A stretch of 64,000 nt of DNA. Origin: Hydnum rufescens UP504 (Eukaryota; Basidiomycota; Agaricomycetes; Cantharellales; Hydnaceae). Of the stretch, positions 1 to 11,984 are shown in pieces. Each line of letters begins with the position of its first letter. The first letter of the stretch is position 1. The stretch lies in assembly GCA_014904985.1 (NCBI GenBank), contig MU129119.1, forward strand, positions 21,980 to 85,979, given 5' to 3'. A model generated the notes under the pieces. The model saw nothing but the letters and a program-made list of their open reading frames with translations, was not told the origin of the DNA and did no database searches. Made by a program: the position numbers and the translations under genes.

Positions 1-250
1 GTGCTTCATGCATCATGGGTAGTGATCCCAACCCAGTTGATCTGCGGCTTGACTTGTACACACTTGAATCCTTTGCCTATGGACAAACAATCCAGGTTTA
101 ATTTTGTGCCCTTTATATTTACAACTGTGTAGGTATCATAAAGTTTGAACTAGTCGACTTGGTGGCCTATGGTAGTTTTGCTCCTGGTCAGTATCACAAG
201 CCTTACTGACAAGGCTTAGGTTTCATCTGGTAATCCAATATCCTTCAGCC
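1..250 (+). pseudogene. Fragment of a FunK1-like fungal kinase N-terminal region
   Basis: The first ~250 bases read, with interruptions, as a sequence containing SDPNPVDLRL and then LESFAYGQTI. This parallels better-preserved copies at about 970-1,250 and 29,850-30,330, which carry SDPKSV and GGDAKSVELQLASYALES. In the FunK1-type fungal protein kinases of basidiomycetes, a segment of this kind precedes the kinase core. No continuous reading frame remains and the copy runs off the window edge. The family assignment is by eye and tentative. Confidence 0.25.
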
Positions 251-894
251 ACTGTGACACCCCCGGCTTGCTTTCTTCATCCCCATGATCTGCCATACCC
301 TTCCCACTCTCATAATCACACTGACAGTCCCAGGGGCAGCACCAAGGGACACTTTGCAAGAACATTGCACCAGGTTATGCTCCAGGTTTGCCCATCACAC
401 ACCCCTCACTTGCTCCAATCTTCCTAGATGACTAGAGTCAACACAGTGAAATCAGGACTCATTCTTCAACAGTCGTGAAGCCATTGAGTCCCTCACCAGA
501 CAATGGGAGAAGGAAATGAACTAAAACTGGGGAACACCAGTAGCATGTCCTAAACTAAGCATGCAGTTAGGATATCATGTCCTGCCCTATTTGGTATTGG
601 TCTGGATGCTTGTCAATCTACCTGGTGTGACCATAGTGCGGATTCGTCACTATTTGTTCCTCATGGATCTAATGTGTTTCATTAGATCCCAGTGCGTGAG
701 TGTGCGATCAACCCTATGATATCCAATGTCAGATCCAGGACATCCCTATGTTCCATATCTTGTGCCAAATCCCATAATCTTGGGGTTATTGTGGCGAATG
801 CACAGCTGGCGGATTCGGATGGGTTGAAAATGGTGATTGAACCAGAAGGTGAGTACATCATGTTCACTGTCAACATGTCTTTCCGCTCCTAACC

Positions 895-1314
895 ATGACC
901 TCCTGTAATGTCAAACTTAGCCCCAGCCCCAAATGTCGATGTGAACAGTTGACGAGCAACAGCACACACACATGGCTTCACATGATGGTTAGTGATCCCA
1001 AGTCAGTCAAACCTCGAATCTTTCGCCCATGGACGCCATCACAGTCATCTAATTTGCCGAATGGTACTAGGCTCCATGCTTTGCCTTTGTATTATGGCCA
1101 AGTAGGTGTTGTGAAATCTAAACTTGTGTACTTGATCATTGTGGTTCACTTTCCAATGAGCATTGCAGACCCGGCCGATCAGGCTTGGGGATTTTATATG
1201 ATGTTCCAGTATTCCTCACCCATCGCGACTCTAGCAAGTCATTCTCTTCCTCTCTCATTAGCCCAAGCCTTTTCACTCATGAACAATGGCAGCATCCCCT
1301 TGACCTTCGGATAA
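895..1314 (+). pseudogene. FunK1-like kinase N-terminal fragment, 139-codon open frame
   Basis: This open frame contains SDPKSVKPRIF followed by GTRLHALPLYYGQVGVVKS and an aromatic-rich stretch ending QAWGFYMMFQ. The order matches the N-terminal part of FunK1-type fungal kinases: a D-P-K/A-x-V element, then a strand segment with alternating hydrophobics and Y/G. No kinase catalytic motifs (HRD, DFG) follow before the stop at 1,314. The ATG is probably internal, because recognisable sequence starts near codon 30. It is a truncated duplicate of the family seen at 1-250 and 29,640-30,380. The identity could be wrong; the resemblance between the three copies is the firmer observation. Confidence 0.35.
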
Positions 1315-3511
1315 TGATTGATTAGATCTTGTTGAAGAAGATCAAAATCGACATGATGTGCGCATTGTGAGCCTGAATTATTTGTGCACCTCAGAACTGC
1401 TGGGGGGGATCAAGGGACAGATGTACTTGTAGTAGGCCACAGTTGTTGGGCATGTGAAGTATAACATGTATGTACATGCACCATGGTGCTTATACTAGAC
1501 TAATCACCCTCATAACTACCCTTGTAATGACTACCTTCTCTTTCAAGTGGCGACTCCTATGTCACTAGCCATTTCTGGCCTGCCATTTCAACATCCCCAG
1601 TAATTCTTGCCACCTCGTCGGTCTGTTTCTCATTTGCTGGGACTTTTGAGATCACTTGGGGGTGAGGGTTATTTCTACCCAAAAGTTCTCTCTGCTGCTT
1701 CATGGGATAGGCTTTGACTTTGATGCAGTCCACTGCTGTCTGCGGTTGTGAGTTCAATGTCATCGTAGGGAATGTGATAGTCCAATGGTGTGGCAATGTC
1801 TGTGAATGGGAAATGAGTGTGGGATACAGCACCCCAAGAACAAAAAGCTACTCGCTCTCTTGCGAGCCAGGGGGAATGAAGGACAGATAAATCATGTAGG
1901 TTTGACCAATATATAGCACACCAGCCACTGGAGGTCAAGGTCAAACGACTCACATTACAACACTAAAATACTGGCTGACTTATGGCTAAGAGCCCTGCAG
2001 ATACACTTGCGGTGAACTGTGCAGCATTAGTGCATAGTCAGTCTAATTTGACACTGGTTGAGTGAAATGATCCTAACGATGCCACAACACAAGAATAACC
2101 CTGGCCTCGGTAGGCTCGAGGTGATACGCACCATTGGAAATCCACACATGGGTGCCACCAAAGAGACCCAAGATCCTTCAAAATTCCTGTTGCCATTGCT
2201 GATACAACCAGGAGAATATTTCCTGAAGTAATGTATCCCCAAGAACCGGTGAAGATCGTAAGCTATCAATGGTGAGCACAATACAAGTCCTTGATGCACA
2301 ATTCTAGTACATCAAATGAGTATGGACACTTGGCCACAGCAGAAGGGCAGCTTGTATTTGATAGACTAGAGTGTGATTGTACAGTTGCCAGAAATCACCC
2401 CAGGCGCAATCTGAGAATCAAATGTGACCAGAGGCTGATGCTGTATTGTGATGGAATTTTCAATGGAAGAACAGTCAAGTTATCCATAAAACATACTGAT
2501 TTGATCTGAACAACCCCAGAGACATTAGCCCATTCCTTGTGTGATGTTCTCTCTCCTTGGAATCCGCAATGCATGAACATTGGACACATAGGCTTCCTGC
2601 TTGGATGCTATGATCCATGCCATTTTACAAGCTTCAGCCCAAATGCACCATCCATAGGTGAGATGTGAAGAACCACTTCGATGTGAGGATTCTTGTGTAA
2701 AGATGATATGTTGCGCTGTTTGCTGAATCTGCTTCAGATCTTCCCACACAATTGTACTTCCAACCAAGAAAACAGTGCCATCAGAACATGAGCACAGTAC
2801 TTAATACTGCTGGGAAAGTGCTAGTGGCAAAAGTTGGAATCATCCATCTTCTTGGCAACTATAGGATCAGGTATCAAATCAACAATTCTGAGTTGTCTGA
2901 GAGGCAGAATAACAGATTAAATTTAAGCCATCTCAAATACTGGATGAACCATGACACAGCCAGTATGACTGAATGAAGGGAACTGGATAGGGAGCTGATT
3001 TAGGTTCCTCATTCGATGTTGATTTTCTGTGCAGCCAAAAATACAGTAAAACCCTTGGTGCCAGCCATCTGTGCTAAATAGCAGCCTCGCTAGGTCAGAG
3101 ATCAAGATCAAAAGATGTCCTCTTTCCAAGACAGAACTTCCTTGGTTTCTCATTGTCATGGGAGTGAACAGTAATGATGAATTGCATCAGATCCCCTGGG
3201 ACATGGGCCATGGTAGGGTTGAAGCCAGGCAATCTCCCTATCAGTGAACATGAATGAAGAGTGGCAACAGAACCATGTCCTCATCATGGTATTTTCAATC
3301 ATTAGACCAAATGTTGCATGCTGGCATGGATTGTCTCTCGTGATGTGTTGCATACTCCATAGACACTTCCATATGCCCTAGGGGAAATTGTAAGGACCAC
3401 AGCTTAGAGTTCGCAAAGAGTACTTGCATTGTCCAATTCTTCAATTCCATCCTTCTGCTTGTATTCGTCTGAGAGGACCACATCTGCCCAATATGTACTC
3501 ACCCTGCCTGG
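1315..3511. other. Decayed non-coding stretch, no recognised gene
   Basis: Only open frames shorter than 95 codons occur here, on both strands and overlapping each other. None gave me a recognisable motif. CpG is rare and TpG/CpA are abundant, as in old methylated repeats. It lies between a kinase-like remnant and the R1 repeat, so it may hold further eroded pieces of either. Confidence 0.5.
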
Positions 3512-5070
3512 TGTGGAAGATAAAAACATCCAGTATCAGAAAATGCAAATATCCATTGATCCCAGCCTATGGAATGATCATGTGACCTATTATGAAATTA
3601 ATTATGGCTATGCACGAAAACAGAGTTCATTCGATTACACCATCAGTTTTGATTGGAGAGGTATGCCCATATGACTCTTGGAAAGCCACGATTCACACCT
3701 TTCGAATGGTACCAAACACAAGTTGAACGGATCAGAACTGCACTCTCCAGACCAATATTACTATCAAAATCTGGAATTTCTAGTAAAAAATGAAGTTCTC
3801 CATCAGTTCACATCCAATCCTCTCGAAATAACCTCTCCTAGAAAGATATAGAAAATCCGCATCCAACGGTACTGAGTGCGCAAAGAACAGATCAAAACTG
3901 AGCTCTGTAGAATGATATTATTATCAGAATCAACACCCATTAGTATTTTACAAATTTCTCTGTCAGTTCGCATCCAATCTGCTTGGAACCACTGTGCCCA
4001 GAAAGCTGTTAAAAATATGCATCGAATGATACCAATAATGTCTATTATGGATGCAAACTGTTGTTTCTGCATTGAATCCCATCCCATGCACTTGTCCCTA
4101 TTATCAACCAGCAACAAAAACATCTTAACCACTGGACTACAAACAAATTAATCTCCAAGAACTCAGAAATATCCTTTGATTTCATCTCCCATTGCCACAA
4201 ATAACTTCTAGAACTTCACAGATAAGAAAGATAACACCTCCTTGACTGCCCTTTTGTTCTGTTTATGAATGACTCACTTTCCTTGCAACCACTTTATGAA
4301 AGATAACACCTTCTTAGCAACCCTTTTGTTCTGTTTATGAATGACTCACCTATCATGCAACCACCTTATGAGTGACTCACCCTCCTTGACAACCCTATTG
4401 TTCTCACATATGACTCACCTAGGAGTGAGTCATATTCTTTAAACACAGCCACCTTCAGAAAGGTATAAAAGCTGGTAGATTTTCCTGTATCCCCCCATCT
4501 CCTCACTACTGGAATATACTACTGTCTACAAATCTGCTTGCATCTGAAGAGAGTACTGATCTAAAGCCATCTGGAGCTAAGTCATATACAAGGTTGTTAA
4601 GACTAAGTCACTGGAAGCCCTCTATGTGAAATACTGAGCCAAGGATAGTTGCAGGACCTAAGGTTAGAGTTGCTGGACATCCAAGGAAAGGTGAGTAATA
4701 ACAAAGTCAAGTCAGGAGAAGAAAGAAATACATTGACACACTGAATCAAGCTTAAACTAGTCTAGAACCCTCCTTAGAATCCACATTTTGACCAGGAGAA
4801 CACAAATAGATACACACAAATAGCAGTAAACAGTTCAATACAACACATATAAGCCTTTCACAAGCATCCCACGATATATCATTGACTATAGCTAGTTCAT
4901 ACCACAACCTTATCCTCCGCTGAATATCATACACAACTTGTTAGAGAGTGATCAACCATCAGAGCAAACCAGCCCATTGAATAAAAACAGAAATACAGTC
5001 TCCCATCTACATACTGGCTGAACCAGAGTTTGATTTGACAGTCATCAGAGCTCCCAATCCTTCTTCTATA
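3512..5070 (+). repeat. Dispersed LTR-like repeat R1, copy 1
   Basis: A ~1.56-kb sequence starting TGTGGAAGATAAAAACATCC is repeated in the same orientation at 13,556-15,265. Both copies share a block around TATGAAATTAATTATGGCTA, a TATA-like box (TATAAAAGC at about 4,464; TATATAAGC in copy 2) followed by ATCTCCTCACT, and a downstream block containing GAGTTGCTGGACATCCAAGG. A similar block follows a TATA-like sequence near 32,755. Start, TATA box and transcribed-looking leader fit a long terminal repeat, but I found no clear CA end or target duplication. No coding region is attached. It lies 60 bp upstream of solo LTR L1. Confidence 0.6.
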
Positions 5071-5129
5071 CCAGTTTGTCTTTGACCAGCATATGGGGGT
5101 CAGGCCTGGTGGCATATACCTGTCAGCAG

Positions 5130-6511
5130 TGTTGGAGGGATAAATCCCTACACCATAGAAATCCTCATCCGAGGCCATTTTCCCTATGAACGAATCAATT
5201 ATATGTCACTGCGCTCATTTAATTTTATCGCCATTCGTTTATTCAAGAAATCAATTGGATTCCTACCCCTTTCCAACCCATAATATCGCCTCATTCCTTT
5301 ACCATGTCTACCAGTCAATTTATTGACTATCCGTCGGACTTCAACAGTCCTCATCAAAAAGGGGCAGTTTATGCCCTACTTCAAGTCCATTTTCTTTGGA
5401 CAAGGCAATTCAACTTGCCATCTTTCTTCAAGTCTGGATGACTTGCCTGCTCTTCCAAGCCATCCTATTGCCTTAAGGGCGATGAATTGTGATTATGTAA
5501 CGACGCGGACTGGGCCTAGTTCCAATTCTGGACTCGCGGATCCATCACATGATCCAGATAGGGGCTGCACTACTCTGAAGGAGTATTTTTCGAATTTCTC
5601 TGTCATTTTTGATCGGATCGACTCGAAACGACCGCGCCCAGAAAGATACGAATCGTACCTATCGAACGGTACCAAACACGAAACGAACGGATCAAAAATG
5701 CGGTCCCTGTAACAATATCTTGCCATGATTCATACTCTGAAGGAGTATTTTTCGAATTTCTCCGTCAGTTTTGATCGGATCGACTCGAAACGACCATGCT
5801 CTGAAAGCTGTTAAAAATGCGCATCGAACGGTACCAAGGGCAAAACGAGCGGACGCGAACTCCATTTTTCACAAGACAACTCCCTCCCCATGACTCCCCC
5901 TTTGCTCCACCATTCAAAATAGCGAATTACTTCCGGCCCTCTTATGTCCGATGGAGAAGACCCTCAGGGCGACCTATTCCACTTTTCCTTAAGGGAACTT
6001 GTCCAGGTTTGAAGGAGGAATAGCATGTAATGTGTCAATCTCCCTTTTATCTTGAAATTGGAATATCTCCATCAGTTTTGAAGATTTTAACTTCATTTCT
6101 TTTTCTCTGTGTGTCCCTTAAGTCCGACTTTTTCACTTTCTATTGAGTCGAAGTCTGGATTGTATATTAGGTGCAGCTAGCACACAAATTCATTAGTTCT
6201 CCCCCTCCCTCCAGTTTGAAGCTCCTTGAACAGCTGCTGGTCCCTGGGTGATTTCTCACTACAAAAAGCGAATTCTAACTACACTTTGACTAAGGTCTCA
6301 AGAAGAGATTCTTAGGGTGTGGTAATTTGACTAAAAGACACATTCTCACTTAATTGCTTGGGCTTTGTTGGCTCACTGCAATTTCCCCTGTTCAAAAGAC
6401 CTTCCCCCACTCGAACCTGAACATCCGGATTAGATCTGTGATCCCCTCTTTCGTCCCCGGCTCAACATCATGGACAGTAGTTGGATTGGTTTAATAACCA
6501 TCCTGCTTACA
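5130..6511 (+). mobile_element. Solo LTR L1 (TGTTGGAGGG...GCTTACA family)
   Basis: This 1,382-bp block begins TGTTGGAGGGATAAATCCC and ends CATCCTGCTTACA. The same ends and body recur at 23,254-24,558, and a more diverged relative ends at 34,860 (and again at 41,853). The flanks are AGCAG (5,125-5,129) and AGCGG (6,511-6,515). They differ only at one CpG, so they look like a decayed 4-5 bp target duplication around a solo LTR. There is no internal retrotransposon region on either side. Around 5,500-5,850 this copy keeps many CpGs that copy L2 has lost. L2 also lacks ~75 bp present here near 6,160-6,235. Confidence 0.8.
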
Positions 6512-8885
6512 GCGGACATTGGCACTATGGATGGATTTCACACCAGTTTGATAGAGCAGTCATGCACAGTTGGATTTGATCCTGAGCTCACAATCACCAC
6601 ATGAACAACCCTCTTGAAGATTTCTGCCATTGGCTTGAACACTGCATCTTCCATACCAGGCTGATCTTTAGGCTCTTTGTCAAAAGCTTTCCATCAACCT
6701 GAACTAGAGAGGATGGGACATTGATGTTAGCATATTAATTGTGGTTTCTTATCAAAACTGGGCTGGGGAGGTATTGAGAACTTCATGAGCATCTGGAGAG
6801 CAACTTGGGGAATGGTAGAGCCCAAGTCATGGAGCACTGCCAACATAGCCCACTCAAGGTGGTCATCTTGGTAGGTTGGGTTGGAATGGACTTGCCTTAT
6901 GTGGACTGGAGATTTGTGGACCTGCTGTCTTGGAGGCAATTGTGAGTTTGGCAACAACCATGTGGGTTTCAGGTGGGCCCAGAGATTTGTGCATCAGATG
7001 CATCTGCATCCGCACCACTGCAGCAGCAATGCGGCCTGATGCGTGCATCACCAGAAATGCTGGAGGGGGTTTTGGGAGCCCGCTGGCACTCCCTAAGCTA
7101 TGTATAATGTCCCATTAAGCTTCTTTGGCATGCTAGGACCCTTGGTGATAACAATTTAAAGCTTTGGTTCATGCTTGTACAACTTGACACTTTACTCTGT
7201 CTCTTGCTCAAAATACCACTCTAAACATCAGACAACACATGGAATTTCATGTCCCCATATTACCTGGGAGTTCTTTAAGCTTACCTTTCCCCTCAGGAGT
7301 TCAAAGTGTTATGTGCATCAACTTTTCATAGGTGCTGGAGTGCCAGGTTTCTGGATCTGCTTAAGCTTGAACATCATATATCATTTCTATCATCACTGAG
7401 GTTTTGCAGCCCCCAGGGTATGGCTTCACATCTGCTTGATGGCTCTCAACTTTCTGAGTATCTGCTGCTGTGTGGTGGCCTGCATCCTCAAGCTGCACTT
7501 GAATACCCTAGTATTTGCTGTGAGCCCATGCAACTTCTGACAGTGATTACTGGAATGATTGATTCATGTATGAGGGACATGTTTTGCCCAATCCACTATG
7601 CCTCATCTCATCCCCACTCATTTCCACAATCTATTCCTATCATCCAACCCAATCCTATTATATGCAACAACCTGACAGTAATGCACACCTCTCCCATCAG
7701 CCAGCCATCCCATTGCATGTGTAGTTCACAGTTTCAAATCCCTCCCTCCATCACAGGGGTGATGCTTTTCTTTGTGCCTTCGTTGAATGGCAGCAGATTC
7801 ATATGGACTTTATCATCATTGACTTATCTATTCTTGATCCCCCATCCCATTAATTGACCACCTATTCTCAATCCCCCATACCATTCATCGACTCACCTAT
7901 TCACAAGCCCCCATTCCATTCATTGAATTATCTATTGATACTTTTATCCCATATATGCAAAGTCACTGTCACCACTGCCCTGCTGTATACTGGAGAACAT
8001 ACAGACTCAGCAGCTCAGAGAGGAAGCCCCCACACCAGGGGTCAGTGATCCAGTGCAATGGGTACAAGTATTCACGGTTGTGGAAAAATTATGAGAAGGA
8101 CAAGAAGGATTGAAGCAAACAATCAGCAAAAACACAGCAGATGAAGAGGCTTTACTCATTGTTGAAGGATACAGTGGAAGGACTGGAGCTAGGTGATCAC
8201 CTTAATTGTGGCTGATGCATTGATACCATCCCAAAGCTCATTGGTTTTATGTTCCTTTGAAGAGTGACTATCAGCTGTGAGGTGGTTGTGAGAGAGCTTT
8301 GAACTGCCTCATGTCTACCTATCTCATGGACAAGGCCACCATTGAAAATAGTACTTTACTGAAGGGGACAGCAAGACCCAAGTACCTGGCAGTCCTAATG
8401 TGATTCCAAGACTCTCACAGAGAGCTCTTTTGGGAGTATGATGTTGAATGGTTCTCCAAGCCACCTGAGAGAGTGGAATAGACTATTGGGTAGAAGTAGC
8501 TGGGCCAATCAGCCCTAGGAAATGGTGGGGGCATTCTATATATTGAACTCAATGCCAGGTTGCTTCGTATTTCCAAATTTAGTAACTAACAACAAGGCAT
8601 AGAGACCACATTGTGGATGATTCTGTGGATTGGGGTAGACTATAGAGACCATGAGAATAGGATAAGAATGCCATGGATTGCATATCTGACCTGCAGCATC
8701 GTCAACACCAGTGATGCATGTGCTGGATGTGTGTCAATGTGTGTGGTTGCTGATGTGCATTTCTCTGCTGCCGCTGCCTTGCTGCTGATGCATGAACTCA
8801 ATGGGTATTTTGATGCAGATGTGCACATATTCTGTGTGCATCAGATGTGCATTTCTACTGTCCCATTTCAGGTAATTCCTTGACC
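6512..8885. other. Unrecognised sequence with GATGCA-rich tracts
   Basis: No gene was recognised. The longest open frame (7,306-7,857, plus strand) has a Cys/His/Ser/Pro-rich, non-globular translation and no motif I know. Two tracts, about 6,985-7,045 and 8,705-8,865, are built from variants of TGATGCANATGTGCATC. They look like a degenerate short-unit repeat, perhaps originally CpG-containing. The segment ends at the target duplication of the hAT element. Confidence 0.45.
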
Positions 8886-9449
8886 CCTTTTGCTAGTGTT
8901 GCCAAAGGCTTGGGCTTGAGCCAGCCTGAGTCTGAGCCAAATCTGTTGTGAGCTGAGCTGAGCCAAGTCATTTGATTATTAAGCAAAAGACTTGACTCAA
9001 CTTCAAGTGACTTGGCTTGGGCTTGAAGCTGGCTTGAACCAAGACTCAGTATATAATATATACAAGATAGGATACTTGACATGTACTGGTGATGCTTCAT
9101 GTTCTGGGGACAACTAATGTAGCAGTAGTATGAAAACATTGAGGACCTCCAGCTTGAGGTCAATCAATACAATTCTGAAATCCCCAACTTTGATTTTTCC
9201 TCACCCCATGTCAAATTTCAGGAAATGGCAGCCAAATGATGATCCTTCTGGCCTCCCCAAGTGCCAAAAAATGCATCCTGTGGATCCACAGCTCCCTCCA
9301 TGTACACCATCATGGCCCACTGCACCTGTGAACAAACCTCAGACATCCTTTCCACCATGTCATCAATGTCTTCAGCTGGCAAAGACCCCTTCACTTGCCT
9401 CACCTCAGTCATTTCAAAATTCTCCAATCCTCACTGCCCTATTGAAGAA

Positions 9450-9885
9450 GCCAAAATGGTGGACCACAAAGACTACAGATATTGACCATTTATTTGTCTG
9501 ATTTGAATCGACACCTGGCTGCTGGGGTGCCCAGTGCAAATATTGCCAGTATGCTCACTTAATTTCCACTCTAGAAAACCTATGGACTATTAACTATTGG
9601 GCAGGTCTCTCCATAGCAAGTCAAATGGCCTGAAGCCCAATGATGGTCATACCTGGGAATATGAAAACTCAAGCACATCCACTCTTCATCATCATATAGA
9701 AAAGTTCCATGCAGATGAGTATATTGAGACTTGCAATACAAATGGTTGGACAATCACTATTGCATCTCTGTGTCAAAAACACAGCAAAATGTGCTTGGCT
9801 GAACTGGAACACACAAAAGAGGCATTCACTACAGAAGGCCTTCTGAACCATCTCATCTGCTGGATAGCAGCAGATGACCAGGTGT
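9450..9885 (+). pseudogene. hAT transposase N-terminal piece (BED-type zinc-finger region)
   Basis: The frame reads KTTDIDHLFV just before a Cys pair (near 9,528-9,547, CKYC), then NSSTSTLHHHIEKFH, which is the His part of a BED-like zinc finger. It continues with ETCNTNGWTI and ends with a stretch closing in WIAADDQ. This order is characteristic of fungal hAT transposases, where the BED finger binds the element ends. Stops break the frame between 9,501 and 9,597. At 9,883 the gene is interrupted by a short LTR bearing a tRNA-like sequence. The following ~350 residues expected of the family, including the first catalytic acidic region, are not found downstream, so that part was lost. Confidence 0.7.
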
Positions 9886-10003
9886 TATTTCTGAAAATTA
9901 TGGTGGAACCAGGATTTGAACCTGGGACCTCCTGCCTTCTAGTCAGGTGCTCTACCACCTGAGCTATCCCTCCAGTTCTGGAGCTGGAACTTATTATCCA
10001 ACA
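9883..10003 (-). mobile_element. Short LTR (121 bp) containing a tRNA-like sequence
   Basis: On the minus strand this reads TGTTGGATAATAAG at its start (10,003) and ends AAATAACA (9,883), giving the TG...CA termini of an LTR. It is preceded on that strand by the purine tract AACTTAAGGGGGAG, a good polypurine tract. About 130 bp further upstream on the minus strand (plus 10,131-10,145) is GGTTATGGGCCCATG, the half-tRNA-iMet primer-binding site used by the Copia elements of this window. The sequence next to that site does not match this LTR, so the partner LTR is missing or a different subtype. The insertion lies within hAT transposase sequence. Confidence 0.6.
9901..9973 (-). tRNA. tRNA-like sequence inside an LTR (probable pseudo-tRNA)
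   Basis: The minus strand folds as a 73-nt cloverleaf: a 7-bp acceptor arm with one A-A mismatch, a D arm GCTC/GAGC, an anticodon arm with loop CTAGAAG and an A-G mismatch at its top, and a T arm CCAGG/CCTGG with loop TTCAAAT. The RNA polymerase III promoters are perfect: A box TAGCTCAGGTGG and B box GGTTCAAATCC. The anticodon would be AGA (Ser), but there is no long variable arm, which true tRNA-Ser requires. I therefore read it as a tRNA-derived or decayed sequence, not a working serine tRNA. Confidence 0.6.
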
Positions 10004-10480
10004 CTCCCCCTTAAGTTCCAAGCTCTCTCAGAGGCTAAATCCATTGACTTGGTACACCTTGTGCACTCCTCAGAGGTCAATCCTGATAGCTTGTAGCTTA
10101 AGCCACAATTTCAGCTCAGGCTTCAGAGACATGGGCCCATAACCTTGTGGCTATGTAAAACCTGAGGACTCTGGGAACCGATGATGAGGGCAGATAGATC
10201 TGTAGGGGAGCCTAAATGCTCAAGTGGAGTGAGGGTGGGCAGAGCAAAAAGAGACTGTGGTATTCAGAAGTGCTGGCCAATTTATGGCCTACAGGGTAGG
10301 AGAAAAATACAGGAGTTACAAGTAGGAACACAGAGATGTACTAAAGAGAATACAGGACAAATTATGTTAGTGGTCCATGGGTGCAGGACACTGCTCATGG
10401 ACCTAGGAGATGTCTGCCAAATGCAGCAGACACACTTGAACCCAATGTGATTACCGAATAGGGGTTTCCCCCTCTAAAAC
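10004..10480 (-). mobile_element. Remnant retrotransposon interior between PPT and PBS
   Basis: On the minus strand the order is primer-binding site (10,131-10,145), about 115 bp of leader-like sequence, polypurine tract (10,004-10,017), then the LTR at 10,003. Only non-coding sequence is present, so this may be a miniature (TRIM-like) element. 10,150-10,480 shows no recognisable coding sequence. It separates the hAT N-terminal piece from the next hAT piece. Confidence 0.4.
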
Positions 10481-10489
10481 TGTCCTTTG

Positions 10490-11570
10490 GCCCATCAGAC
10501 CCCAACTCCAAGAGTCTGGTCATCTGGCGACCAACGCATAGCATTCATGGACATCATTTGCAAAGGGAATGCTGCAGGGGACTTTAACCCCAGAATCCCA
10601 GAAGTAGAACTGCTTTGGGAAATAGAAGTAAGATGGGATTCAGCTCATGGGATGTTACACACTGTGATACTGGCACAAAAAGTATGTCATAAGGAGAAAT
10701 TTTATTTCTATGCTCACAAAATATCATTCACAGGCAATCCAAGTAATGTCAATGAAGCACAAACACCATGACCTCCAAAGTAAGAACTTGACCAAGGTAC
10801 AGTGGGATTTTGTGAAACAGATTTATGATGTCTTGGACATAAGTTTCTCTGAAGGGCCAGAACTCTCTGGCTTCTGGCCCTTTGGAGCCTCTGAGCCTAT
10901 TTTTGTTTGCTGATGTGCTTGCCTTTCAAAACAGTTCCTGCACACAGTGCAGCACTTAATGACAAGTGAGAGTACCCCAATCCTCAGCAGTACTCTACCC
11001 ACTTTCCAGTCCCTCCAAGACCAGTGGCAGGAACATGCCAGCATGCATCCTGATATGTCAAAATATGTAGTAGAGGGAATGATGTGGTTGGATAAGTATC
11101 ACAATAAGGCGGGGAGGACACCCACTTATGTCATTGCCATGGGTAGGTCATATTCTTTGCATCACACCCAAACTGACAACAGCTCTTTTCCCTAGTTCTC
11201 AATCCAAGTATCAAACTATACTTTATTCAAAAACAGTTCTCCCCAATGGAAGTAGAAGAGATGATAAAATGGATTAAGGATGAGGTCAGTCTGCACATAC
11301 CCTTCTAGCCTAGTACTCATTGGTGATTTGTGTGCTACTGTACATTAATTCAGCTCATGAAGTATTGAACAATTATGACAAATATTCAGCACTCTGTGAT
11401 GGCTGCAGCAACTGTGCTCTCTCAGTCAGCACATATCAGGCTTGGGCTCATTGATGCTGAGGACAATTTTGATGCTGAAGAACTCACTGTTGATCAGGAG
11501 TATGAGGCCTATATTTTTCACTTGTGACGTACTCTGGCCCTCTCAAAGAAGCCCATACTTACCTTCCAGC
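10490..11570 (+). pseudogene. hAT transposase middle piece
   Basis: The translation contains VWSSGDQRIAF, then ELLWEIEVRWDSAHGML, matching the R-W-D-S-x-x-x-M block of fungal hAT transposases. It continues with ESTPILSSTLPTF, KYHNKAGRTPTYVIAMG, LNPSIKLYFIQKQ (about 11,200-11,240, next frame) and AEELTVDQEYEAYIF. This is the expected order leading to the C-terminal dimerisation region. Frames change several times and stops occur, so it is a pseudogene. It ends at TACCTTCCAGC (11,560-11,570), one side of the duplication flanking the 13.8-kb insertion; the missing C-terminus is at 25,370-25,770. Confidence 0.75.
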
Positions 11571-11640
11571 CTGGTCAGTCACATGGGGGACCTAATTTAG
11601 GTACCACTTTCAGGGCAGAAAATGGTACCTAATAGGTCCC
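11571..11640 (+). repeat. Left terminal inverted repeat of the foldback element
   Basis: It matches the reverse complement of 25,284-25,358, with both copies internally palindromic around GGTACC (TTTAGGTACCACTT ... AATGGTACCTAA). The outermost shared bases are TGGTCAGTCA. The homology continues less well into the AT-rich tract at about 11,720-11,770. Confidence 0.7.
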
Positions 11641-11723
11641 CCAGACCTTACAGCTGAAATCAGGCTATTCCAATTCAGTTTTTGGGCCATCTATCAGCCA
11701 AACCATGGCTGTGCCAGATTATA

Positions 11724-11766
11724 TACTTATTTATTATTATTATTATTACTATTATTATATACATAT
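11724..11766 (+). repeat. (ATT)n-rich microsatellite
   Basis: A run of TTATTATTATTATTA type sequence. The corresponding place in the right arm (about 25,125-25,155, inverted) is also an imperfect TTA/TAA run, which supports arm homology. Confidence 0.7.
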
Positions 11767-11984
11767 TATACTATACCCCCTGGGGTCTGCCACCACAGGG
11801 GGGGATGGTTTATGCAGGTCATGCGCCCACATATACCCACCATACCCTCCACAGCAAGTGCAGTTGGGGGCCAGTTCCTTTTGGGCACTCCCTTGAGGGG
11901 TTGGTCTTCATTTGTGGGGGTTCATTTTCTGTGTCTTGTTTGGCCAGTTCTGCTTGGGGGCTCACAGGGATTCTGGTTCAGGAT

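Noticed and set aside
7306..7857. 183-codon open frame as a gene
   Set aside because: Low-complexity composition, no domain, no homologous copy, and surrounded by repeat decay.
9901..9973. Functional tRNA-Ser(AGA)
   Set aside because: No long variable arm, a mismatch in the acceptor stem and one in the anticodon stem, and location inside an LTR.
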